A stretch of 13,238 nt of DNA from contig JAURNO010000526.1 of the NCBI GenBank assembly GCA_030830145.1, positions 1-13,238 of the forward strand. Reading direction: 5' to 3'. Of this stretch, positions 1-6,687 are shown one piece after another (position 1 is the first letter of the stretch; every line of letters starts with the position of its first letter). This DNA comes from Verrucomicrobiota bacterium. Its GTDB lineage: Bacteria > Verrucomicrobiota > Verrucomicrobiia > Opitutales > Seribacteraceae. Both the position numbers and the translations under genes were made by a program. The notes beneath the pieces were generated by a model. That model was not told where the DNA came from and did not search any database. It saw only the letters and a program-made list of their open reading frames with translations.

Positions 1-2
1 AA

Positions 3-302
3 ACCCTGAGGCTCAGCCAGTGCGAAGCCCCCTTGAAGCAACTTGGCAAGAAAACGGGACCGGTGATCTTGGCGGGTGATTTCAATGCAGGCCGCGAATC
101 TCAATCGGTCAGGCTACTGATTGATTCGGGTTTTCAAATTTTGACGAACTCGCAAACGAATACTTTCCCTTCGGGCAACCCCAAGGTGGAAATTGATTTC
201 ATCATGAGCAAAGGGCTTTCCTTTATCTACTTCACGCATAAGGTCGTGGAGGAAAAAATGGCCTCCGACCATCGCCCGGTCTTTGTTGAGCTCCAGCCTT
301 GA
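3..302 (+). CDS. Endonuclease/exonuclease/phosphatase family protein, C-terminal part (5' truncated by window edge)
   Basis: The frame is open from the first bases of the window with no convincing start, so the true start lies upstream and only about the last 99 residues are present. What remains matches the C-terminal half of the EEP (DNase I-like) fold. There is a GDFNA motif, whose Asp and Asn belong to the active site, then a T-F-P-S-G-N-P...IDFIM segment, and finally the SDHRPVFVEL motif with the catalytic Asp-His pair near the end. Members cut phosphodiester or phosphomonoester bonds in nucleic acids, sphingomyelin or inositol phosphates with a divalent metal. The substrate cannot be read from this fragment. 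The T-F-P...IDFI pattern is typical of the stand-alone, often secreted bacterial EEP proteins, but any signal peptide would lie outside the window. The gene converges on the SulP gene with about 61 bp between stops. Confidence 0.88.
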   Translation, partial: TLRLSQCEAPLKQLGKKTGPVILAGDFNAGRESQSVRLLIDSGFQILTNSQTNTFPSGNPKVEIDFIMSKGLSFIYFTHKVVEEKMASDHRPVFVELQP

Positions 303-363
303 TTCGGACCCACCCCTCAAGAAGAAACAACCACTTCAGCCGGTACCACGCTCGAGGAGGAGT

Positions 364-1974
364 CTACTTTTCGCTGTCCTCTGAATCCTCTTCGGCTTTG
401 TTCAAGTTGGCGACCTGATAACTTGGATCGTCCGGCAAAACGATGACGTCGACCATGCTGCCGGCCTTCGCGAGTAAATTTTTACAGTTCTGACTGATGT
501 GCTGAAGTTTGACCGTTTTGCCAACGGAATGATAGCGGGCTCCGAGCTTGTGAATTGCTTCCAGGCCCGAGTGATCCCACACCCGGGATTCTTTCATGTC
601 CACGACGACCGAGTCCGGATCATCGGCAGGGGTGAAACCAAGATTAAAGTCCGTAACCGAGCCGAAAAAGAGAGGGGCGTGCAAAAAATAAACCTTGGTC
701 CCGTCTTCCCGAACTCCGGAATCCCGATGAATTTGCTTGGCTGATTCCCAGGCAAAGCCGAGAGCCGAAACAATCACCCCGCTGATCACCGCCAAGGCAA
801 GGTTGTGGGTGATCACGGTAATAGCCGAAACAAGAATGATCACGAAGGCATCGGTCTTCGGGATCTTTCGTAAGATTCGAATACTTGACCATTCGAAAGT
901 CCCGATCACCACCATGAACATGACCCCGGTCAAGGCCGCCAAAGGGATCCGTTCGATGAGCGAACTGGCAAAGAGGATGAAGGCGAGCAGGAAAAGCCCC
1001 GCCGCAATTCCCGACAAGCGGCCCCGTCCGCCCGAGCGGATGTTGATGATGCTTTGGCCAATCATGGCGCATCCGCCCATCCCACCAAAGAATCCCGTAA
1101 CCACGTTGGCGATCCCCTGACCGAAGCACTCCCGGGTACTGTTGCCCCGGGTCTCGGTAAGTTCGTCGATCAAGGTCAAAGTCATAAGAGACTCGATCAG
1201 ACCGACGGCCGCTAGGATGAACGCAACGGGTGTGATAAAGACCAGGGTTTCCCAATCCAAGGGGATGGAAAAAGTGACGAGGCTGGGCAACTCTCCTCCA
1301 ATGGAAGCCATGTCGCCGACCACCAAAGTGTCGAGGTCCAACCCGATGACAATCAAACTAACCGTTCCGATTGCGGCAAGAGAGGAGGGGAATTGAGTGG
1401 TCAACTTGGGGAGGAGAAAAATGATCGCCATGGTCAAGGCGATCAATCCGCCCATCAAATAAAGATCGTTCCCTTGCAACCAGGACGAATCCGGCTCAGT
1501 GGGCGCTTCGGTGAACATGGGAAATTGGGCTTCGAAGATCACGATGGCCAACCCATTGACGAACCCGAACATCACCGGCTGGGGGATCAGACGAACGAAG
1601 CGTCCAAGCTTGAGGCAACCACAGCCGATTTGAATAACCCCCATAAGAATAATAGCCGCAAACAGATACTGAACACCCATGTCCGGGCCCAGTCCGAGAG
1701 CTTCCCCGCGTTCGTTACCCAGGATAACGAAAGACACCATGATTACGGCCAAGGCCCCGGTCGCCCCGGAAATCATACCCGGTCTTCCTCCCAGGAAGGC
1801 AGTGATCAAGCAAACCATGAAGGCTGCGTATAGACCGATAATCGGCGTGACACCCGCAATGATGGCAAAAGCCACGGCTTCAGGCACGAGGGCGAGCGCG
1901 ACGGTAAGCCCGGATAGGACATCGTCCTTAACTTGGAGCCGGTTGCCGAATTTACGATAGATTAATTTAAACAC
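364..1974 (-). CDS. SulP family inorganic anion transporter with C-terminal STAS domain
   Basis: This 536-residue inner-membrane protein has the usual SulP length. The N-terminal two thirds (about residues 15-410) is a multi-span transport domain. It opens with the family signature D-V-L-S-G-L-T-V-A-L-A-L-V-P-E-A at 18-33, followed by a GLYAAF stretch and G-G-R-P-G-M-I-S-G-A-T-G at 62-73. A second conserved block, G-G-M-G-G-C-A-M-I-G-Q-S, lies near 297-308. A cytoplasmic STAS domain follows (about 427-515), with a V-V-V-D-M-K-E core and a D-H-S triad at 467-469 where anti-sigma-antagonist domains carry the conserved Ser. The last residues are acidic. SulP proteins move sulfate, bicarbonate, chloride or dicarboxylates by proton or sodium symport or by exchange. 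The substrate cannot be assigned from sequence, and no sulfate-assimilation or carbonic-anhydrase gene is adjacent. The start is GTG with no clear Shine-Dalgarno; no better in-frame ATG is seen upstream. Confidence 0.95.
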   Translation of the reverse strand: MFKLIYRKFGNRLQVKDDVLSGLTVALALVPEAVAFAIIAGVTPIIGLYAAFMVCLITAFLGGRPGMISGATGALAVIMVSFVILGNERGEALGLGPDMGVQYLFAAIILMGVIQIGCGCLKLGRFVRLIPQPVMFGFVNGLAIVIFEAQFPMFTEAPTEPDSSWLQGNDLYLMGGLIALTMAIIFLLPKLTTQFPSSLAAIGTVSLIVIGLDLDTLVVGDMASIGGELPSLVTFSIPLDWETLVFITPVAFILAAVGLIESLMTLTLIDELTETRGNSTRECFGQGIANVVTGFFGGMGGCAMIGQSIINIRSGGRGRLSGIAAGLFLLAFILFASSLIERIPLAALTGVMFMVVIGTFEWSSIRILRKIPKTDAFVIILVSAITVITHNLALAVISGVIVSALGFAWESAKQIHRDSGVREDGTKVYFLHAPLFFGSVTDFNLGFTPADDPDSVVVDMKESRVWDHSGLEAIHKLGARYHSVGKTVKLQHISQNCKNLLAKAGSMVDVIVLPDDPSYQVANLNKAEEDSEDSEK

Positions 1975-2202
1975 GATGGGAAATGTTGAAAAGAAGAGAT
2001 GGGGGCGGGATCATATTTCAGAGCGTCCAAAGAGGCTGCTTCACCCAAAGCAATCACCATTCACACACGCACCAAAATCAGACCAAACGATAACTCATAT
2101 AGGATTAGTCCAAAGGTAACAAGGAGATCTTTGGCTTTATTCCCTGTTCCTGTGCATTTTCAATTCGACAATGGAATTTCCCAAGTTCAGCGTAGGCTCC
2201 CC

Positions 2203-3063
2203 ATGATTCAATCCATCGTTACCCACCCCGGAGGTTCTCACAAGGATGAGTTCCTCGCCTGCGCCGTGCTTATCTCAAGCTTTCCAGTTTCCATCTTTCG
2301 CCGGGACCCCACCGAGGACGAATTGGCTGACCCCCAGGTTGCGGTGGTGGACGTTGGACACCGGCATGAACCGGAACTTAATAATTTCGACCACCATCAG
2401 TTTCCCCGCGACATGGATCCGACCTGTTCGCTGTCCTTGGTTTTGCAAAAAATGGGAATCTACGAAGACACCAAGGAGTTTTGTTCCTGGCTGGAGACGG
2501 CGGAATGGTTTGACTGCCGCGGGCCGAACGATACCGCCGAGTGGCTGGGCGTGGACCGCGAGTCCATGGCCAAATTGAACTCACCGCTCGATGTGACTCT
2601 CATGCAGGCCTTTGCCAAGCAGACCGAGCATCATTCGGGGGAACCGATTTGGGAAGTCATGAAGATGATCGGTTCCGATCTGGTTTCCTACGTCACCCAT
2701 TTGCGTAGCCGGATGGATGAAGTTGCCCAAGTCGAACAGGTTTGGGGTCTGGGGGAGGGTGAAGACGCCATCAAGGTCGCGTTCGTACCCCGGACCGATC
2801 CTCCCATTGATAATGCTTCCGGCGCTTTGGCCTGGCGGATCAAAGAATTGGAGTTGGAGGAAGAAGTGGTGGCGACGGTTTACCCCGATAGCCGGGGGGA
2901 AGGGTACGGCATGCGACGCTTCGACGACAGTCCTGTTTTGGATTTCAGCCTTCTTGCGGACGAACCGGAGGTCCATTTTGCTCATGCCCGCGGGTTCATC
3001 GCCAAGACAAGTTGCACGCAAATCGAGCGACTCAAGGAATTGCTCCTCTTGGCCCGAGCCTGA
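2203..3063 (+). CDS. MYG1 family protein (predicted metal-dependent phosphoesterase/exonuclease)
   Basis: The product is 286 residues from the ATG at 2203. The frame is open back to about 1999, but the extra residues are unlike the family, and homology begins at residue 4, so the internal ATG is chosen. The MYG1 fingerprints are present in order: T-H-P-G-G-S-H-K-D-E-F (7-17; H8, H13, D15 as likely metal ligands), then a V-V-D-V-G strand and F-D-H-H-Q (62-66), the DHH-like motif. Near the C-terminus there is H-A-R-G-F-I-A (261-267), where relatives carry an H-A-x-G-F-I motif. Human MYG1 has been reported as a 3'-5' RNA exonuclease acting in nucleus and mitochondria. The role of bacterial members is not established; a phosphoesterase acting on nucleotides or RNA ends is the reasonable inference. 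No signal peptide or membrane span is visible, so it is probably cytoplasmic. It ends 4 nt from the stop of the convergent small membrane protein gene. Confidence 0.87.
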   Translation: MIQSIVTHPGGSHKDEFLACAVLISSFPVSIFRRDPTEDELADPQVAVVDVGHRHEPELNNFDHHQFPRDMDPTCSLSLVLQKMGIYEDTKEFCSWLETAEWFDCRGPNDTAEWLGVDRESMAKLNSPLDVTLMQAFAKQTEHHSGEPIWEVMKMIGSDLVSYVTHLRSRMDEVAQVEQVWGLGEGEDAIKVAFVPRTDPPIDNASGALAWRIKELELEEEVVATVYPDSRGEGYGMRRFDDSPVLDFSLLADEPEVHFAHARGFIAKTSCTQIERLKELLLLARA

Positions 3064-3067
3064 TGCC

Positions 3068-3295
3068 CTAAGCCGGCACGGTCATAAAGTAGGTGTAGAT
3101 CAACCCGCCCCCGAGGATGAATACTTGGGGGAGGAAGTTCAGGATGATGCTGTTTTCCTTCCAGGCAAAGCCCACCACGCTCCAGGTACAGGCTCCGATC
3201 ATGTGAACGATGACATTGAGCGGATGAATGTTCAAAGCATGCAGACAGATTGCGGATAAAATCGTAAATGCACTGAAATATTTGAGATAAGTCAT
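3068..3295 (-). CDS. Small hypothetical membrane protein (about 75 residues)
   Basis: I cannot give this protein a function. It is 75 residues from the ATG at 3295, or 77 from an in-frame GTG at 3301; neither has a convincing Shine-Dalgarno. It is strongly hydrophobic and reads as two or three membrane segments: about residues 7-35 (rich in Ile, Leu and Ala, containing C-L-H-A-L-N-I), W-S-V-V-G-F-A-W near 39-46, and I-L-N-F-L-P-Q-V-F-I-L-G-G-G-L-I-Y towards the end. The H-A-L-N-I-x-P-x-N start and L-N-F-x-P-Q-V-F end look like conserved positions rather than random hydrophobic sequence, and the pattern resembles short uncharacterised membrane proteins I associate with marine bacteria. The gene stands alone: it converges on the MYG1 gene, and its upstream side faces the palindromic repeat. 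Coding is likely because the frame is clean, membrane-like and fills the gap exactly. Confidence 0.65.
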   Translation of the reverse strand: MTYLKYFSAFTILSAICLHALNIHPLNVIVHMIGACTWSVVGFAWKENSIILNFLPQVFILGGGLIYTYFMTVPA

Positions 3296-3334
3296 CCCCA
3301 CTTTCTAAAAGATGGAGAGCCAAAGCCAAGTTCT

Positions 3335-3476
3335 CGTTCGGTTTATTTCCATGAGGACAAGCTCCGCTTTGATTGCTTCGTTTCTCGCTGACGCTCGCTC
3401 CTCGTGATGACAGAGAGTTCGTTGTCATCGCGAGGGCGTAGCCCCTGGCGATCCACTGGTCCTCAGTAACCGAACG
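3335..3476. repeat. Long imperfect palindromic intergenic repeat (REP/MITE-like)
   Basis: The ends are a perfect 9-bp inverted repeat: CGTTCGGTT at 3335-3343 against AACCGAACG at 3468-3476. Inside it, TGAGGAC (3352-3358) pairs with GTCCTCA (3459-3465). The centre, CCTCGTGATGACA (3400-3412), pairs with TGTCATCGCGAGG (3423-3435) with one mismatch that can be a G-U pair in RNA, leaving a loop of about 10 nt. The arms differ in length, with extra bases around 3365-3395, so it is not a perfect hairpin. The central GTCAT-CGCGAG and GATTGCTTCG words resemble a dispersed intergenic repeat seen in many unrelated bacteria (GTCATTGCGAG...GCAATC type). No reading frame is inside it. It lies downstream of the ABC-F gene (transcribed leftwards towards it) and upstream of the small membrane protein, so the transcript could form a large stem-loop. 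Confidence 0.7.
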
Positions 3477-3484
3477 GCGTAGAC

Positions 3485-5422
3485 CTATTCATCCAGAGCC
3501 AAAAGCTTCTCGGTTTCGATTTCCCATTCGTAATTTCTTTCCTTAAGTTTTCGGGCGATGCTGGAAGCTTTGTCGTTGAGTTCTTTCGCTTTCTCGGAGT
3601 CTCCATAGGACTGAGGGTCGGCCAGTTGTTCGTTCACCTCGTTCTGCTCCTCCTCAAGGGCCATGATTTCCTTTTCCAACTTACGCACCGCATCTTCAAG
3701 TTTCCTCCGCTCCGCTTTCAGTTTGTCGCGTTCACGGGCCCGGAGTTTTCTCCTCTCCTTTGCGCTGAGAGGCTTTCCGCCGTCTTTGCTTTTGCTCGTC
3801 GAATCGGGGCGGGCGTCCCGCAGACCCTCGACCAGTCCCGTTTGGGCGGAGGCCGAACCTGATTTCCAAAGGTAGTAATCGTAGTCGCCCGCGAAGTTCG
3901 TGGTCTTCCCCGCTTCGATGCGGATCGTCCGCTTAGCCAAGGCCCGGATGAAATGGATGTCGTGACTAACGAAGATCAAGGTGCCCGAGTACTCCTTCAA
4001 GGCTTGAATGACCGCATCGATGCTCGGCATGTCGAGGTGCGTGGTGGGCTCGTCGAGGAGGAGGAAATTGGGAGGCGAAAGCAGGAGCTTGACCAGGGCG
4101 AGACGGCTCTTTTCTCCGCCGCTTAGGACCTTGACTTGCTTGAAGACGTCGTCGCCTTTGAAGAGGAAGGCACCGAGCAGGGTCCGTACTTCCTGGGTGT
4201 GGATGCCCGAGTCGACCTGGTCCATGGCTTCGTCCAGCACGCTTCTTTCCATGTCGAGAACATCCACCCTTTGTTGGGAAAAATATCCAACCTCTACATT
4301 GTGCCCGAGCTCACGGCTTCCCCCCTCGATGGACACGAGATCGGCGAGGATCTTGAGGAGGGTGGATTTGCCGGCGCCGTTTGGGCCGACCAGGACGACC
4401 CGCTCCTGTTTCTCCACTTCCAAGTCAAGGGATTCGTACACCAAGTGATCGCCGTAGGCTTGTTTGACTTGGGAGAGGGTGGCCACCCGTTGGCCGCTCC
4501 GAGGGGGTTGGGGGAAACGGAAGGTCAGGGTGGCCTCGGCGCTTTCCGGGGCCTCGATCCGTTCCATTTTGTCCAGGAGTTTGATCCGGGCTTGGGCCTG
4601 TGAAGCCTTGGAGGCCTTGGCTCGGAATCGCCGTATAAAATCTTCGTGATGAGCGATCTCTCTTTGCTGGTTTCGGTAAGCGGCCTCGTGCTGTGCTTCC
4701 CGTTCGGCTTTTTGCACGAGGTACTGGTCGAAATTTCCCTGATAGCGGTAAAGCTTGCGGTGACTGATTTCGAGGATCCCGTCGCAGATCGCATTGAGAA
4801 ATTCACGGTCGTGGGAAATGGTCAGAACCGAACCGGGGAATTTCCTGATTTGTTCCTGAAACCAGCCCAGGGTCTCGAGATCGAGGTGATTGGTCGGCTC
4901 GTCCAACATCAGGAGGTCGGGTTCCATGACCAACAACTTGGCCAAGTGGGCCCGCATGATCCAACCTCCGCTTAAGGTGCGGGCGGGTTTGTCGAAATCA
5001 TCCATATGGAAGGCCAGTCCGGAGAGAATTTTCTTGGCCTTGGCTTCGAGGGTGAAACCTTCCAATTCGGCAAATTGCTCGAGGGCTTCCAATCGAACGG
5101 GGTCTTCCGGGTCGGGAGCTTCCCGGAGGGTTTTCATGATCCCTGAAAGTTCAGAGCTCACCGAGGTGGCGAGTTCGAGTACCGTCTCGTCCCCCGTCGG
5201 AGCGCTCTCCTGAGGGAGGTAGCCAATGCGGGTTCCCCGTTCCCATTCGGCCTTGCCTTCGTCCGATTCGCTTTCGCCGAGCAGGATGGAAAACAAGGTG
5301 GTCTTGCCTGCCCCGTTTGGTCCGACGAGCCCGAGTTTTTCACCGCGCATCAGGCGCAGGGAAATCTCCCGAAAGAGAACCTTCGGGCCGAAGCGCTTGG
5401 AAATATTGGAGAGGGTGAGCAT
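3485..5422 (-). CDS. ABC-F family ATP-binding protein, YheS-like
   Basis: This 645-residue soluble protein has two ABC ATPase domains and no membrane segment, the ABC-F layout. Domain 1 has Walker A G-P-N-G-A-G-K-T (34-41), signature L-S-G-G-W (150-154), Walker B L-M-L-D-E-P-T-N-H-L-D (171-181) and switch His 204. A charged linker with R-R-F-R-A-K-A-S-K (264-272) joins it to domain 2, which has Walker A at 346-353, signature L-S-G-G-E (433-437) and Walker B with D457-E458. A basic then acidic coiled coil fills 550-640. The L-S-G-G-W signature, the linker motif and the C-terminal coiled coil fit the YheS branch better than EttA or Uup. ABC-F proteins act on the ribosome, usually at the E site, to relieve stalled translation; this branch is poorly characterised. 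A small oddity is D-E-P-T-T-H-L-D in domain 2 instead of the usual D-E-P-T-N-H-L-D. An antibiotic-resistance role is not suggested. The ATG start is clear; the epimerase-like gene is divergent across 109 bp. Confidence 0.95.
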   Translation of the reverse strand: MLTLSNISKRFGPKVLFREISLRLMRGEKLGLVGPNGAGKTTLFSILLGESESDEGKAEWERGTRIGYLPQESAPTGDETVLELATSVSSELSGIMKTLREAPDPEDPVRLEALEQFAELEGFTLEAKAKKILSGLAFHMDDFDKPARTLSGGWIMRAHLAKLLVMEPDLLMLDEPTNHLDLETLGWFQEQIRKFPGSVLTISHDREFLNAICDGILEISHRKLYRYQGNFDQYLVQKAEREAQHEAAYRNQQREIAHHEDFIRRFRAKASKASQAQARIKLLDKMERIEAPESAEATLTFRFPQPPRSGQRVATLSQVKQAYGDHLVYESLDLEVEKQERVVLVGPNGAGKSTLLKILADLVSIEGGSRELGHNVEVGYFSQQRVDVLDMERSVLDEAMDQVDSGIHTQEVRTLLGAFLFKGDDVFKQVKVLSGGEKSRLALVKLLLSPPNFLLLDEPTTHLDMPSIDAVIQALKEYSGTLIFVSHDIHFIRALAKRTIRIEAGKTTNFAGDYDYYLWKSGSASAQTGLVEGLRDARPDSTSKSKDGGKPLSAKERRKLRARERDKLKAERRKLEDAVRKLEKEIMALEEEQNEVNEQLADPQSYGDSEKAKELNDKASSIARKLKERNYEWEIETEKLLALDE

Positions 5423-5531
5423 GAGCAGACGGAGTCAGACAGGGTTGCGCATCGGGGAATTATGGCAAAGAAATTCAGCGGGTCGGTGAATTTGTCTTTT
5501 CTTGCTCGCAGGTTGCCACTAGGGGTCGGGG

Positions 5532-6425
5532 ATGATCTCAAAGCTTTCACGTCGTACTTTCGTAACCCACGCCGCATCCGCTGGTTTCTTCGCCGGTGCA
5601 TCCTTGCCCAAGTTGTCCGCCAAGCACCACTCATCAGAACGATTCACGCTGGGCCTGTCCCAATATTCCCTGCGGGCTCTTTTGAAAGATGGTTCTCTGG
5701 ATGCCCTGGACTTCCCGCAGTTCACCGTGGACAAGTTTGGCATTCAAGCGATCGACTTGTGGGAGGGAGGCTTGCCCAAGGACAAGCTGGATGATTCGAA
5801 ATATCTGCAGTCCATGAGAAAGCGGGCTGAAAAGGCCGGGACGGATTTATTTTTGTTAATGTCCGGAGCCCTCGATGCTTCCCCTCAAAAAAGAGAAGCG
5901 AGTTCGGCCAGAATCCGGGCTTCTTTCGAACGTTCCGTTCAATTGGGTGCTCCTTTGGTGCGGGTTTTCCTCAAAGCCCCCGGTACGGAGGCGGAGGCCG
6001 GTTTGTCGGCAAGCGTGGAAGCCCTCAAGCCATTGGCGGATGAGGCGGCTGAGAAAAACCTCATTATTGCGATCGAACCGGGAGCTTCCCAGTTAAGCCA
6101 GAAAGGAGCCTTTCTCGCTCAGGTGGCAAGCAAGCTCAAGCACCCCGCCCTTAAGTTAATGCCTGATTTCGGAAAGTTGAAGGACAACGTCTACAAGGGA
6201 ACCCAGGCCATGCTTCCCCACACCGTTACGGTTTCATGCAAGATGCACAGCTTCGACAAAGAGGGCAACCAGCCCGACTTCGATTACCCCCGCCTCATGA
6301 AGATGATCAAGCAATCGAAGTACAAAGGTATTCTCGCAATCGAATGGGAAGGTCGGGCCCTTAAACCGGTTCCCGGAGTCCAAGCATCCAAAAAACTGAT
6401 CGAGCGATCTCTTCAAGCCTCCTGA
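5532..6425 (+). CDS. Tat-exported sugar phosphate isomerase/epimerase-like TIM-barrel protein
   Basis: The product is 297 residues. The N-terminus is a twin-arginine signal: S-R-R-T-F-V at 6-11 followed by a small-residue hydrophobic stretch to about residue 30, so the protein is probably exported folded. The rest fits the xylose-isomerase-like TIM barrel (AP endonuclease 2 superfamily). Candidate metal ligands fall at the ends of successive strands: E182 in A-I-E-P-G, D212 in L-M-P-D-F-G, H239 in K-M-H-S-F-D and E271 in A-I-E-W-E-G. Relatives isomerise or epimerise sugars, keto-sugars or inositols; the substrate is unknown. Exported versions are common in Planctomycetes and Verrucomicrobia. 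The ATG at 5532 is preceded by an AGGGG/CGGGG purine run at Shine-Dalgarno distance. A decayed sulfatase end lies just downstream, which hints, without proving it, that this was once a glycan-degradation neighbourhood. Confidence 0.87.
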   Translation: MISKLSRRTFVTHAASAGFFAGASLPKLSAKHHSSERFTLGLSQYSLRALLKDGSLDALDFPQFTVDKFGIQAIDLWEGGLPKDKLDDSKYLQSMRKRAEKAGTDLFLLMSGALDASPQKREASSARIRASFERSVQLGAPLVRVFLKAPGTEAEAGLSASVEALKPLADEAAEKNLIIAIEPGASQLSQKGAFLAQVASKLKHPALKLMPDFGKLKDNVYKGTQAMLPHTVTVSCKMHSFDKEGNQPDFDYPRLMKMIKQSKYKGILAIEWEGRALKPVPGVQASKKLIERSLQAS

Positions 6426-6450
6426 TTGGCTCGGAAGGCCTTTCCTAGCT

Positions 6451-6549
6451 TTGGCCGAAGAAAACCTCGCCAAGGCGTTGGAAAAAAAATGGGAGAACTG
6501 GGCAAACCGGGCCAAGGTCAAACCCTGGCCCTGGACCTTCGAGAACTGA
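6451..6549 (+). pseudogene. Remnant of an arylsulfatase C-terminus
   Basis: In the frame ending at the TGA at 6547-6549 the last 32 codons read L-A-E-E-N-L-A-K-A-L-E-K-K-W-E-N-W-A-N-R then A-K-V-K-P-W-P-W-T-F-E-N. The W-x-x-W-A-x-R-x-x-V-x-P-W-P-W pattern is the typical C-terminal tail of family S1 arylsulfatases, usually preceded by an N-L-A...P-E-L motif. Nothing else of a sulfatase remains. The frame is closed by a stop at 6397-6399, has no usable start, and upstream overlaps the end of the intact epimerase-like gene in another frame. The catalytic C/S-x-P-S-R motif and the alkaline-phosphatase-like core are absent. I infer that a deletion removed nearly the whole gene and left its 3' tail. 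The motif reading is direct; the deletion history is inference. Confidence 0.7.
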
Positions 6550-6613
6550 AAGCCCGAGTAAACGGACAAGAAATCTCCGAAGTCTTGATCACCCTTTTGT
6601 TTTGAGAATTTTT

Positions 6614-6641
6614 TTGCGGAGGCATCCTTTTCGGGTAGGAT
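6614..6641 (+). promoter_or_regulatory. Possible sigma70-type promoter of the heme A synthase gene
   Basis: TTGCGG (6614-6619) and TAGGAT (6636-6641) are 16 bp apart, a permissible spacing for -35 and -10 boxes. Agreement with consensus is only 3 of 6 and 4 of 6, so the call rests on position. Transcription would start near 6648, inside the 12-bp palindrome and about 10 nt before the upstream ATG at 6658. The T-rich run just before it (about 6609-6615) could also act as an upstream element. Confidence 0.3.
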
Positions 6642-6642
6642 G

Positions 6643-6654
6643 TTAGTCGACTAA
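6643..6654. promoter_or_regulatory. Perfect 12-bp palindrome, candidate operator
   Basis: TTAGTCGACTAA is its own reverse complement across all 12 bases. It sits directly downstream of the candidate -10 box and overlaps the predicted transcription start of the heme A synthase gene, the usual place for a repressor site. I found no second copy elsewhere in the window. The bound regulator is unknown; a homodimeric winged-helix protein would fit the symmetry. Confidence 0.4.
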
Positions 6655-6657
6655 GTT

Positions 6658-6687
6658 ATGAATCCCGAAACTACTTCTCTTCCGTGA
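6658..6687 (+). other. Nine-codon upstream reading frame overlapping the heme A synthase start
   Basis: An ATG at 6658 opens a frame encoding M-N-P-E-T-T-S-L-P and stops at TGA 6685-6687. The stop overlaps the GTG start of heme A synthase in a GTGA arrangement, which often marks translational coupling. The GTG itself has no Shine-Dalgarno, which would make coupling useful. Alternatively, the ATG is the real start and a one-base sequencing error or frameshift separates it from the rest of the gene. No other feature supports it as a real peptide. Confidence 0.3.

Noticed and set aside
644..1255. A 203-codon minus-strand frame inside the SulP gene
   Set aside because: Alternative frame of the transporter with an unnatural His/Arg-rich composition.
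1999..2202. N-terminal extension of the MYG1 gene by 68 codons
   Set aside because: The extra residues do not resemble the family, and the conserved T-H-P-G-G-S-H motif begins just after the ATG at 2203.
5423..5531. A CATAAT word upstream of the ABC-F gene as a -10 box
   Set aside because: No acceptable -35 sequence at 16-18 bp could be found on the minus strand.
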